A stretch of DNA of 64,000 bases, from contig NZ_JAYLLH010000008.1 in assembly GCF_035818635.1 (NCBI RefSeq), positions 95,096 through 159,095 on the forward strand, written 5' to 3'. Position numbers and translations under genes: made by a program. Below are positions 41,357-50,124 of this stretch, in pieces (the first letter of the stretch is position 1; each line of letters opens with the position of its first letter). The notes beneath the pieces were generated by a model. It was not told where the DNA came from. It made no database searches and was given only the letters and a program-made list of their open reading frames with translations. Source of the stretch: Mesobacterium_A hydrothermale (GTDB lineage: Bacteria; Pseudomonadota; Alphaproteobacteria; Rhodobacterales; Rhodobacteraceae).

Positions 41357-42697
41357 TCAGTCACGCGTCATCAGGAAATCGGCGACAGCCTGATAGGCGG
41401 GCAGCGACGTAGGGTCGATAAAGCCGTTTTGCGCGCGTGGGAACGACGCCAGTCGCACCAGCACCATCTCTGCGGTGGGATCGACATAGATCGTCTGACC
41501 ATGCACCCCCCGCGCCGCAAAGGCACCATTGTCATTGTGGAAGACCCAGAACTGACTTGTATAGCTGCCATTGGGGATGGTCGCGAAACCGTGGAACTTC
41601 GACGGATCGCCCCCCGCAGCGATGCTTTCGACGACCTCGGCCGGAAACAGGCGCGTGCCATCTGCGGCGACACCCTTGTCCAGCAGCAACTGCCCAAGCC
41701 GCCCAAGATCGCGCAACCCTGCCGTGACGCCGCCGCCGGCGAACGGCACACCTTTGCCGTCGACCGTCTGGTAGGCGTCTTGTTCGGCCCCCATCCGCCG
41801 CCACAGCCGTTCAGAGGCAAGATCGGTAACCGCCTTACCGGTGACGCGGGAAATCATCCACCCCAGCATGTCCGAATTGATCGTCTTGTAGTGAAAGGCG
41901 TCGCCGTGGTTGCCCTCGGGTTTGACCTGCTGAAGGTATTCCCAATAGCCGTCGGGTCCATCATAGCCTTCCGGTTTCGGCAGCGGGCTGGCAGCGCGGG
42001 AATAAACCCAGATATCGGCGTTGGGATCCGAATAGTCCTCGGAATATTGCACACCGGTGGTCATATCCATGACCTGCCGCACCGTCGCGCTGGCAAAGGC
42101 GCTGTCACCGATGTCGGGGATCACATCGCGGACAAGCAACGTATCGTCCAACACGCCTTCCGTCACAAGGATTTCGCCCATCAAGCCTGTGATCGACTTG
42201 GTCATCGACATGATCGCGTGCTTGCCGTCTTCCTCGAGACAGCCGAAATAGCGTTCGTAGACCACCTGCCCCTTGTGCAGGATCAGCATCCCGTCGGTAT
42301 AGTTGGCATAGAGCGATTGCTCCCAGGTCATCGGTTCGGTTCCACCGATCGGCATGAAGGTCAGCGCGTCGATCTTGCGGGCAAGATCAGCGAACTCGGC
42401 CGGGCTGGGATAGGCCAGCGGCACGGGCGCGCCGGTACCACGGCTGATTTCCTCGGTCGGCAGGAACTCTCGCAGGTGACAGACCGACCAGCGCAGCTTG
42501 GGAAAGCTGAAATAGTTGCTGTCAGGTTGCGTAATCAGCTTGTCGGGCGGTGGCGGAAAACCCTGCATCCACCCCATGACCTTCGGGTCTGACTCCTGCG
42601 CCGAAAGCGGGGCGGTCTGGGCTTGTGCGCCCGTCGCGCCTGCCGCAAGGGCAATCCCCATCGCCAGTGCGATGTGCTTAGAAGTTGACGACGACAT
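41357..42697 (-). CDS. Secreted serine hydrolase, class C beta-lactamase fold
   Basis: A 446-residue periplasmic hydrolase with an N-terminal signal peptide (hydrophobic ALAMGIALAAGATGAQAQ). The catalytic SxxK motif is IMSMTKSITG (Ser about residue 186) and the Tyr motif is GVQYSEDYSD (about 240). A third-box segment lies near ARGVHGQTIYV. Such proteins include 6-aminohexanoate-dimer hydrolases, esterases and DD-peptidases; overall size and the ANYTDGMLILHKGQVVYERY segment resemble the NylB/esterase type. The start lies inside the end of the interrupted porin gene, so both were one operon. Substrate unknown. Confidence 0.85.
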   Translation of the reverse strand: MSSSTSKHIALAMGIALAAGATGAQAQTAPLSAQESDPKVMGWMQGFPPPPDKLITQPDSNYFSFPKLRWSVCHLREFLPTEEISRGTGAPVPLAYPSPAEFADLARKIDALTFMPIGGTEPMTWEQSLYANYTDGMLILHKGQVVYERYFGCLEEDGKHAIMSMTKSITGLMGEILVTEGVLDDTLLVRDVIPDIGDSAFASATVRQVMDMTTGVQYSEDYSDPNADIWVYSRAASPLPKPEGYDGPDGYWEYLQQVKPEGNHGDAFHYKTINSDMLGWMISRVTGKAVTDLASERLWRRMGAEQDAYQTVDGKGVPFAGGGVTAGLRDLGRLGQLLLDKGVAADGTRLFPAEVVESIAAGGDPSKFHGFATIPNGSYTSQFWVFHNDNGAFAARGVHGQTIYVDPTAEMVLVRLASFPRAQNGFIDPTSLPAYQAVADFLMTRD

Positions 42698-44192
42698 TAA
42701 TGAAACCTCCTGTCCATGGGGCCGCGCTCCTGCCTATGACAATGTCAATTCCGGCCCCGGGATAGGAGACCGAGACACCCGCGGTGAGGAACGTGTTGCG
42801 ATTTAGGATCCGACTGTATTCGAGGAACAGATCGTCTGCGAGATGCTTGTCGGTGACACCTGAAACGACGTTGCCGCTCAGATCGACACGCGTCGCCTGC
42901 CCGAACTGGACAGGGCTGTTCAATTCGTTGGCCCGGATATGCGCATAGCGCAGCGTCCATGTGTCCTGTTACGTCGGCCTGACCTGAACGGCCAGGGTCA
43001 GGGCGTTGACGTTGGAGTTGATGAACGTCGAAGCCGATTTGGACCCCGTCGCCCACGCGCTTGGGCTGCCTTGGTAGTATAGGGGGTCGAAACGTTCGAG
43101 CTTTGCCGTGTTCGGGTCGTCGCCCGAAAAGCTTTGGTATCCCAAGGTCAGGCTGGGCGACCAGGACATCTCGGCAAAGGTATATCCCGCGGTCACGCGT
43201 CCGGCCCAGGCTTCCAGATCGACCCTGTCGTTCCACTGATAGGCGACATCGCCGGTGAACCTCCAGTTTTGCAAGGCGCCGCTGAACGGGCTGGTCTTTG
43301 CATAAAGGCCAAGCGTCTTTGTATCCTCGCGCGCGCCGGGCGTCACGGTCGGTGCTCCGACACCGCCCGGTGCGGCCTAGGGATATGGCGAGTCGGAATT
43401 GAGCACGGACACAAAGGTCGCCCCCAGATACCCCCCCGCCGGATCATCATAGCGCATGTCGAGGCCGGCCAGTTCGTTGTTGCCGTTCGTCGACGGCAGT
43501 TCGTTCGGATCGAGATAGAACGCCGTCCCGGTGACGTTTCCGTAAGTCAGCCGCCCGATAGCCGCCATTTCCCAGGCTTTGCGTGGGCCGAACTTCAACG
43601 CGCCCCGCTCGAACCCACTGGTCGCGCCGTTCGCAATCAACATGCCGGTCCCAAGGGTCAGTTCACGCGGCCCCAGTGACAGATCATAGGCAAGGCCGTT
43701 GCCCAGATCGCCACGGATCGCAAAATAGGCCTCTTCCAGCGTGGTGGCACCGGTGTCGCCCCGGTCAAACGCATCCGTTCCCCAAGTATATGACGAGACC
43801 GCCGACAGCTTTCCATACAGCACGGCCCCGGACTCAAGCTGCAAGTCAAAGCTGATGCCCGGCTTTATGTATCCTTCCAGCCAGTTGGTATCCGGATCAA
43901 AACCGCTGCCCGGGTTGGTCGTCGCCGCCAGGTCCCAGAACAGATTCCGTTCGGCAACCGCGTTCAAACCGAATTGCAGGTGACCACGGACGGTCAGGCC
44001 GTTCCGATCATGAAACAGCATCGGGTCGCGGTCTTGCGCCAGGGCCGGGACCGACGCGCAGCAAGCCAGAAGAACCACCCCAACCCCCTTGGCAGAGCGG
44101 TCATTCTGCTGCGTGCAGCCAGCGTCAGGCCGCCCGACCAGGAAAGCCTTGCGCGCGGAAATCAGTCTGCTCAGGGAAAATCCAGTCAACAC
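42678..44192 (-). pseudogene. Outer-membrane channel gene with two in-frame stop codons
   Basis: The frame from GTG 44192 to 42678 would encode 504 residues of an outer-membrane beta-barrel of the alginate-export/DUF1302-like kind: a long leader (VGVVLLACCASVPALAQ), strand pattern of alternating residues (GHLQFGLNAVAERNLFWDLA, YGKLSAVSSYTWGTDAF) and a C-terminal strand ending in Phe (GGFINVVVNF). It is broken by TAG at 43377-43379 and TAA at 42969-42971, both in the same frame, with no frameshift. Each stop is one C-to-T change from a Gln codon (CAG, CAA). It is recent in decay, or else stop codons are read through. The serine hydrolase gene overlaps its 3' end. Confidence 0.8.
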
Positions 44193-44293
44193 GCCCTCGG
44201 CCTAAAATTCTTTCAGTTAAAGTGTTAACAGGTTTTGATTGCGGGAAAAGTCACTTGCCGCCCAAAATGGGCGCAAACCATAGGAGAGGCTGA

Positions 44294-44776
44294 ATGCCAC
44301 TGCGCAACACACGGCAGCGAACCTTTGTCAGGGAAAACTTTGATGCCATTTGGCCCGCGCACCTTTCGGGATTTACCAACCTGCTTGTGCAGCTCAGAAA
44401 ACGCTTCGACGGCGATCTTGACCTTGTCCTGGTGCTGGCGACCATTAGCAGCCGGACACAGCCCGAAGAGTGGGTTCCGGCACTGGACCAGCTGGGGCGA
44501 TTGACCCGGGAAACCGCGCCGGAGAGCAACCAAAGCGCGATCAACATTCAGTCGGTGGCAGAGTATTCCGGCATCCCGAGAGAGACCGTCCGCAGGAAGG
44601 TGACGCTTTTGCAAGCACGGGGCTGGGTCGACAGAGGCGCGGATGGGCGCCTGACGGTGACGCATGCCGCAGCGCGCGATCTGCAAGACGAAACCGGAAG
44701 CACAATCACTTACCTTGCGGCTTTGCTGATCGCGTTCGAAACCGCACAGGCGCAGGCCGCGAGCAGAAACGTTTGA
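44294..44776 (+). CDS. Putative winged-helix transcriptional regulator
   Basis: A 160-residue protein with an N-terminal helical part (FTNLLVQLRKRFDGDLDLVL) and a winged helix-turn-helix at about residues 85-135 (INIQSVAEYSGIPRETVRRK then GWVDRGADGRLTVTHAAA). The helix-turn-helix form is MarR/GntR-like, but the family is not clear. AGAGG precedes ATG 44294. It is divergent from the porin/serine hydrolase operon across a 101-bp spacer, so it probably controls that operon. If the porin is defunct, this regulator may be left with only the hydrolase as target. Confidence 0.7.
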   Translation: MPLRNTRQRTFVRENFDAIWPAHLSGFTNLLVQLRKRFDGDLDLVLVLATISSRTQPEEWVPALDQLGRLTRETAPESNQSAINIQSVAEYSGIPRETVRRKVTLLQARGWVDRGADGRLTVTHAAARDLQDETGSTITYLAALLIAFETAQAQAASRNV

Positions 44777-44916
44777 TCGTCAAAACCGCGTGACCAGTGT
44801 CTTTCGCGACTGGTCGCCGCTCTTTGCGCAGCCCTTGACATACCTGGCTTGCGCGGCTTTTCCGGCCGTGCAGGCCGGTCCACCGTCATCCGCATGCCGC
44901 GTCGCAGCGGTGTTCC

Positions 44917-45363
44917 TCACGCGATCCTGGCCAGCAGCCGTAGCAGCGTCGCCCGCTCTTTTTCGGTCAAAGGCTCAAGCGTGGCCTCGGTGACCTGCTT
45001 GGCGGCCTCGACCGCCTTGTCGATCAGGGTGACCCCCACCGGCGACAGCGAAACCAGGTGGCGGCGGCGGTCGTCGGGATCGCGCCGGGTGGACAGCAGG
45101 CCACGGGCGATCAGCCGATCGACAACGCCCTTTGTGGTCGCCCCGTCCATCGCCACCGACCGACCCAGAAGGTTCTGCGACATCGGGCCGTCCTCGGCCA
45201 AACGGTGCATCACCGAAAACTGCGTCGGGGTCAGGTTGCCCGGCACCTTTGACAGGAAGATCGTCGAATTGCGCTGATAGGCGCGGCGCAGCAAAAACCC
45301 GATCTGGTCATCGAGCACATAGCCGTGCTCGGCACTTGTCCGGGGCGTGCGGTCACCGGTCAC
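44917..45363 (-). CDS. MarR-family regulator
   Basis: A 148-residue MarR-type dimer with the winged helix at about residues 40-100 (LTPTQFSVMHRLAEDGPMSQ, DGATTKGVVDRLIARGLLST) and the wing RRDPDDRRRHLVSLSPVG. Flanking N- and C-terminal helices (LDDQIGFLLRRAYQRNSTIF; EATLEPLTEKERATLLRLLA) form the dimer. GTG 45363 has AGAGG 8 nt upstream; a TTG at 45381 is a longer alternative. It follows livF by 30 nt as the last gene of the transporter transcript, so it probably senses an aromatic or heterocyclic acid and controls this cluster. Confidence 0.85.
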   Translation of the reverse strand: MTGDRTPRTSAEHGYVLDDQIGFLLRRAYQRNSTIFLSKVPGNLTPTQFSVMHRLAEDGPMSQNLLGRSVAMDGATTKGVVDRLIARGLLSTRRDPDDRRRHLVSLSPVGVTLIDKAVEAAKQVTEATLEPLTEKERATLLRLLARIA

Positions 45364-45393
45364 GGCATCGGCCTCTGGCAACGTCGGGGCAGA

Positions 45394-46095
45394 TCAGACC
45401 GAAAGATAGGCATCGCGGATCTCCGGGTGGGCCTCAAGCTCTGCGAAGGTGCCGTCGAACTTTTTCTCACCGCTTTCGATGATGATCGCCCGGTCCGCCA
45501 CGGCTCGGGCAAAATGCAGGTTCTGTTCGGAAATCATTACCGTCAGACCTTCGGCCTTGAGCTGCTGGATGGTATGGGCCATCTGTTCCACGATCACCGG
45601 CGCGATGCCCTCGGACGGTTCGTCCAGCAAAAGCAGCATCGGGTTGCCCATCAGCGTCCGCGCGATGGTCAGCATCTGTTGTTCCCCGCCCGACATGTGC
45701 TTGCCCCGGTTTGTGCGGCGTTCGCGCAGGTTGGGAAACAGGTCGAACAGCTGCTCGACCGTCCATTCCGGCGCGTCGGCGCGGCGTGGCTGGCGGCCCA
45801 CCTCCAGGTTTTCCAGAACCGTCAGATCGGAAAAGATCCGGCGGTCCTCCGGCACATAGCCGATGCCGCATTTGGCAACGCGGTAGGCCGGTTCACCCAC
45901 CAGGTCGCGGCCCTGAAAGGTGACGCGCCCGCTGCGTGGGGACACGATCTGCATCACGGACTTCATTGTCGTCGATTTGCCTGCGCCGTTGCGTCCGAGC
46001 AGCGCCACGACCTCTCCGCGGGTCACGTCGAAACTGAGCCCGTCAAGGATATGGGCCTTGCCATAGTAGCTGTGGATGCCCTCGACGCTAAGCAT
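45394..46095 (-). CDS. livF: Branched-chain-type ABC transporter ATPase LivF
   Basis: A 233-residue ATPase of the LivF type. Walker A is LLGRNGAGKSTTMKSV (about residues 34-49), the signature motif is HMSGGEQQMLTIARTL, and Walker B is LLLLDEPSEGIAPVI. AAGGAGG precedes ATG 46095. It overlaps livG by 8 nt. In catabolic clusters this transporter family often takes up aromatic acids, amides or N-heterocyclic acids instead of amino acids, which fits the neighbours here. Confidence 0.9.
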   Translation of the reverse strand: MLSVEGIHSYYGKAHILDGLSFDVTRGEVVALLGRNGAGKSTTMKSVMQIVSPRSGRVTFQGRDLVGEPAYRVAKCGIGYVPEDRRIFSDLTVLENLEVGRQPRRADAPEWTVEQLFDLFPNLRERRTNRGKHMSGGEQQMLTIARTLMGNPMLLLLDEPSEGIAPVIVEQMAHTIQQLKAEGLTVMISEQNLHFARAVADRAIIIESGEKKFDGTFAELEAHPEIRDAYLSV

Positions 46096-46858
46096 GGCCC
46101 ACCTCCTTGAACAGGGTTCCGCCGCCCAGATAGACCTCTTGGACCTGCGGGTTGGCGCGCACCTCTTCGGCGCTGCCGTCGGCGATCAATTCGCCCCGGT
46201 TCAGCACCATGATGTGATGGGCATGGGCAAAAACCACGTCCATGTCGTGTTCGGTGAACAGCACCGACACGCCCTGCTCTTTCACGATGTCGGCGACCAG
46301 TTGCATCAGCGCGACCCGGGCCGATGGCGCCATGCCCGCGGTCGGTTCATCCATCAGCAGCAGGTGCGGGCGATGTGTCAGGGCAATCGCCAGTTCCAGC
46401 CGCTTCAGATCGCCATAGGCCAGGATCGAACAGGGCCGGTCGGCCTGATCGGCCATCGATACCGTACGCAGGAATTCGAACGCCTCTTCGCGGTAGAGCT
46501 TCCACGCCCGCGGCGCCAGCGCAAAGAGCCGCCGATGGTGGCTCATCAACGCCATCTGTACGTTTTCGATCACGGTCATGGATTGGTACGTTCCGGTGAT
46601 CTGAAACGTACGCCCGACCCCCTTGCGCCAGATCTCGCGCGGTTGCTTGCCAGTGATGCGTTCGCCGTTCAGGAACACCTCTCCCGCGGTCGGCTTCAAC
46701 TGGCCCATCAGCATGTTGAAACAGGTGGACTTGCCGGCACCGTTGGGGCCGATCAGGGCCTTCAACTCGCCCTTCTGAACCGAAAAGGACACGCCGTTGA
46801 CAGCCAGAAATCCGTCATAGCTTTTCTTCAGGGACTCGACCCGCAGGATTTCGGTCAT
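46088..46858 (-). CDS. livG: Branched-chain-type ABC transporter ATPase LivG
   Basis: A 256-residue ATPase of the LivG type, longer at the C-terminus than LivF. Walker A is LIGPNGAGKSTCFNML (about residues 36-51), the signature region is SILAYGDLKRLELAIAL, and Walker B is HLLLMDEPTAGMAPS. The signature lacks the classical SGG but is the LivG variant (YGDLKRLE). ATG 46858 overlaps the permease stop codon (ATGA). Works with LivF and the fused permease. Confidence 0.9.
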   Translation of the reverse strand: MTEILRVESLKKSYDGFLAVNGVSFSVQKGELKALIGPNGAGKSTCFNMLMGQLKPTAGEVFLNGERITGKQPREIWRKGVGRTFQITGTYQSMTVIENVQMALMSHHRRLFALAPRAWKLYREEAFEFLRTVSMADQADRPCSILAYGDLKRLELAIALTHRPHLLLMDEPTAGMAPSARVALMQLVADIVKEQGVSVLFTEHDMDVVFAHAHHIMVLNRGELIADGSAEEVRANPQVQEVYLGGGTLFKEVGHA

Positions 46859-48720
46859 GAGGCCACCTCTTCATCGTCGGACCGGTGCCGCAGCTTCTGC
46901 CAGGCCGTGCGCAACGAGCCGACGATGCCTTCGGGTGCGATGATCACCACAGCGATGATCAGCAGCCCCAACAGCAGGCGCCAGTATTCCAACCGCGTCA
47001 GCCAATGTTCGACAACGGTCAGGAAGCCCGCACCGACAACCCCGCCCGCCAGCGTCTTGACCCCGCCCAGGAAGACCACGATCAGCGCATCGAACGACGC
47101 GGCGATTTCCAGCGCGGTCGGAAAAACCGAGCCTTTGGAAAAAACGAACAACCCGCCAGCAAGGCCGGCCAGAACGCCCGCCAGCGCAAATGCGGCAAAC
47201 TGGATACGCTTGACGTTGATCCCCATCGCCTCGGCCTGACGCGGGCTGTCTCGACCGGCACGCAGCGCATAGCCAAAGGGCGAATGGATGACGTGGCGCA
47301 GAAAGAGGATGCCGCCGACCCCCAGGACCAAGGTGAAATAGTAATAGGGCACCGTGTCATTCAGCCAGGGTGACGGCCAGATATTGACCAGCCCGTCATC
47401 GCCACGTGTCACCCCGCGCCACTGGAATGCCAGCGACCAGACCAGTTGTGAAAAGGCCAGCGTCAGCATCGCGAAATAGACACCGGTCAGCCGGATGCAG
47501 AACCACCCGATCAAAAGGGCCAGCAGGCCCGCCGCCAATGGCGCGAAAAGAAACGCGATCTCCATCGGGGTGTCGGTGTGATAAACCAGCAGCGCAGCGG
47601 CATAGGCCCCGCCGCCAAAGAACGCCGCATGACCAAAACTGACCAGCCCACCGCTGCCCAGGATGAAATGCAGCGAGGCGGCAAACAGGGCGAAGACGAT
47701 GATGTCGATCATCAGGATCATCATGAACGCGTCGACGAACAGCGGCAGCGCCGCAAGCCCCAGCAAAAGCCCCGCAACGATCATCTGGCCGGTCGGGCCA
47801 TAAGGCCGGATCGGCGCCTCTGGCGCGCCGACCTGACCGTGTTCACCAGCCACTTCCTCGCGGCCCAGCAGACCATAGGGGCGAATGATCAGCACGATGG
47901 CCATGACGACGAACATCAGAACCAGCGTCGATTGCGGCAGATAGGTCACGCCCACCACATTGAGCACAGAGATCAGAACCGCCGCGATGAAGGCGCCGGG
48001 CAGGCTGCCCATGCCGCCGATCACCACGACAACAAAGACGGCGCCGATAATGTTGAAATCCATCAGCAGATCGGCCCCGCCCTTGGGCAGTTGCAGCGCC
48101 CCGCCCCATCCAGCCAGTGCGCAGCCAAGCGCGAAGACCCCGGTGAACAGCCACGCCTGGTTGACGCCAAGCGCGCCCACCATTTCGCGGTCCTGCGTCG
48201 CCGCGCGGACCAGAATACCGACGCGGGTGCGCGCGATCAGGTACCACAAGGCAAACAGGATGAACGGGGTTATGGCGATGATGACCAGATCGTATTTCGG
48301 CACCGGCTCGCCAAAGATGCGCCAGACACCGCGCAGACCGGGCGCGCGCGGACCCAACCGGTCCTCTGCCCCCCAGATCATCAGCGCCAGATCCTGGATC
48401 ACCAGGATCACCCCGAAGGTGGCAACCAGCTGGAACAGTTCCGGCGCACGATAGATCGGGCGCAGCACGATGATTTCAACGATCGCTCCGATTGCGCCCA
48501 CCGCAAGCCCGGTCAGAACAATGGCGCCCCAGAACCCCACCGCACCGGGCAGAATATCCATCAAGGTGATGCCGATGAACGCGCCCAGCATATAAAATGA
48601 CCCGTGCGCGAAATTCACGATCCGGGTCACGCCAAAGATCAGCGACAGGCCCGACGCGACCAGAAACAGCGACGACGCATTTGCAAGTCCTGTCAGGAAC
48701 TGGGCAAAAAGAAAGGCCAT
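46855..48720 (-). CDS. Fused LivH-LivM ABC permease
   Basis: A 621-residue membrane protein that joins both permease halves of a branched-chain-type ABC importer. The LivH half is about residues 1-290 (SLFLVASGLSLIFGVTRIVN, FAHGSFYMLGAF, and AATQDREMVGALGVNQAWLF for the ATPase-contact loop). The LivM half is about 310-620 (GSGGLVSFGHAAFFGGGAYA and GRDSPRQAEAMGINVKRIQF as its contact loop). The joint is a short hydrophilic linker (REEVAGEHGQVGAPEAPIRP). The fusion fixes 1:1 stoichiometry. No separate permease genes are nearby. Confidence 0.88.
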   Translation of the reverse strand: MAFLFAQFLTGLANASSLFLVASGLSLIFGVTRIVNFAHGSFYMLGAFIGITLMDILPGAVGFWGAIVLTGLAVGAIGAIVEIIVLRPIYRAPELFQLVATFGVILVIQDLALMIWGAEDRLGPRAPGLRGVWRIFGEPVPKYDLVIIAITPFILFALWYLIARTRVGILVRAATQDREMVGALGVNQAWLFTGVFALGCALAGWGGALQLPKGGADLLMDFNIIGAVFVVVVIGGMGSLPGAFIAAVLISVLNVVGVTYLPQSTLVLMFVVMAIVLIIRPYGLLGREEVAGEHGQVGAPEAPIRPYGPTGQMIVAGLLLGLAALPLFVDAFMMILMIDIIVFALFAASLHFILGSGGLVSFGHAAFFGGGAYAAALLVYHTDTPMEIAFLFAPLAAGLLALLIGWFCIRLTGVYFAMLTLAFSQLVWSLAFQWRGVTRGDDGLVNIWPSPWLNDTVPYYYFTLVLGVGGILFLRHVIHSPFGYALRAGRDSPRQAEAMGINVKRIQFAAFALAGVLAGLAGGLFVFSKGSVFPTALEIAASFDALIVVFLGGVKTLAGGVVGAGFLTVVEHWLTRLEYWRLLLGLLIIAVVIIAPEGIVGSLRTAWQKLRHRSDDEEVAS

Positions 48721-48811
48721 GGGTCTTGAAAATCCGGCTGGAGGAATTGGGCCCGTGCGGCCCGGGGCAGGCCCGGAACGAACAGACGGGAAGGGTCAGC
48801 CGACGCTGCCC

Positions 48812-48833
48812 CCCCGGGGTCCCGGCCCCGGGG
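48812..48833 (-). terminator. Intercistronic hairpin between binding-protein and permease genes
   Basis: CCCCGGGG occurs twice, separated by 6 nt, so the copies pair as an 8-bp stem. The 139-bp spacer after the binding-protein gene is otherwise empty. Its position is like the hairpin at 18352-18378 in the TRAP operon and should raise binding protein over permease levels. Confidence 0.55.
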
Positions 48834-48859
48834 CGGTGCGAACCGCCGGCTGCTCCGGA

Positions 48860-50068
48860 TCAGTCGGCCGGACGCATGGCCATGATCTCTTCATCCGAGG
48901 GCAGATAGCCGTCCGGCCCCTTGTAGGACCAATCGACCATCACCCCCTTGCCGTCTTCAAGCGCCAGCGTACCGACATAGGCCCCCATGGTGGACTGGTT
49001 GTCGACCTCGCGGAACATCATCGGGCCAATCGGGGTGTCGGCCACTTCCAGCCCTTCGAAGCCCGCGATGATCGACGCGGTGTCGGTGGCCCCTGCCCGG
49101 TTCAACGCGGCGGCGATGGATTTCGCCGTCAAGTACCCGACCAGGGAGCCGATTTTCGGAGTTTCGCCGGTTGCGGCCTCGTAGGCATCGACAAAGGCCT
49201 TTTCCGGGGTGCCGTCTTCGAACGCATACCAGGGATAGCCGGTGACAACCCAGCCTTCCGGCGCCTCGTCACCCAGGGGTTCAAGGTATTCCGGTTCGCC
49301 GGTCAGCAGGCCATAGACCTGACGGCCATCGAACAGGCCACGGTCACCGCCTTCGCGCACGAACTTGGCCAGATCGGTGCCGAAGGTCACGTTATAGATC
49401 GCGTCGGGCTTGGCGCGTTCAAGCGCCTGCACCTCGGCACCGGCATCGATCTTGAACAGCGCGGGCCACTGTTCGGCCACGAACTCCACCTCGGGCTTCA
49501 GCCGCTTGAGGTTGGCCTTGAACGCCGCCACGGCATCCTGCCCGTAGGCATAGTTCGGTGCGATGGTGGCATATTTCACCGCGTCGGTCTTGGCCGCCGC
49601 TTCCGCCAGCATCGCGGCCTGGATCCAGGTCGACGCCCGCAAGCGGAACGTATTGGCATTGCCCGACGACCAGACAAGGCTGTCGGCCAGCGGTTCCGCC
49701 GCAAGGTAGACATAGCCTTTCTCCGCCGCGAAGGACGACAGCGCCAGCCCCACGTTCGACAGGATCGTTCCGGTCAACATCACCGCGCCGTCCCGGGTCA
49801 TCAGTTCTTCGGCGATCTTCACCGCCTCGGCCGGGTCGCCCTGGTCATCGCGAAAGACGAACTCCAGCGGTTTGCCCAGAACGCCACCCGCGGCGTTGAT
49901 CTCGGCCAGGCCCAGTTCGATCCCTTTCTTGTAGGGTTCGGCAAAGGCTGCCATGCGTTTGTAATGGTTGATCTCGCCGACCTTGATCGTGTCCTGCGCC
50001 ATGGCGGCGGCGGGCACCAGGGTCAGGGCCGCGGCAGCGGCCAGGATGGTCCGTCTTGTCAGGGTCAT
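48860..50068 (-). CDS. ABC transporter substrate-binding protein (LivJ type)
   Basis: A 402-residue periplasmic binding protein of the type I (Leu/Ile/Val) fold. It has an N-terminal signal peptide with twin Arg (MTLTRRTILAAAAALTLVPA, cleavage near AMAQD). The mature protein shows VGEINHYKRMAAFAEPYKKG, the hinge region LTGTILSNVGLALSSFAAEK and ATIAPNYAYGQDAVAAFKAN. ATG 50068 is chosen for the leader start and an AGGAG upstream; longer frames add no leader. Ligands of related proteins include amides and aromatic or heterocyclic acids. It is the first transporter gene after the Rieske oxygenase gene in the same operon. Confidence 0.88.
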   Translation of the reverse strand: MTLTRRTILAAAAALTLVPAAAMAQDTIKVGEINHYKRMAAFAEPYKKGIELGLAEINAAGGVLGKPLEFVFRDDQGDPAEAVKIAEELMTRDGAVMLTGTILSNVGLALSSFAAEKGYVYLAAEPLADSLVWSSGNANTFRLRASTWIQAAMLAEAAAKTDAVKYATIAPNYAYGQDAVAAFKANLKRLKPEVEFVAEQWPALFKIDAGAEVQALERAKPDAIYNVTFGTDLAKFVREGGDRGLFDGRQVYGLLTGEPEYLEPLGDEAPEGWVVTGYPWYAFEDGTPEKAFVDAYEAATGETPKIGSLVGYLTAKSIAAALNRAGATDTASIIAGFEGLEVADTPIGPMMFREVDNQSTMGAYVGTLALEDGKGVMVDWSYKGPDGYLPSDEEIMAMRPAD

Positions 50069-50124
50069 GTCGTACTCTCTCCTGTTGGGGGCAGAGGCTC
50101 TGCCGGGAACCGGTCTCACGCCGG

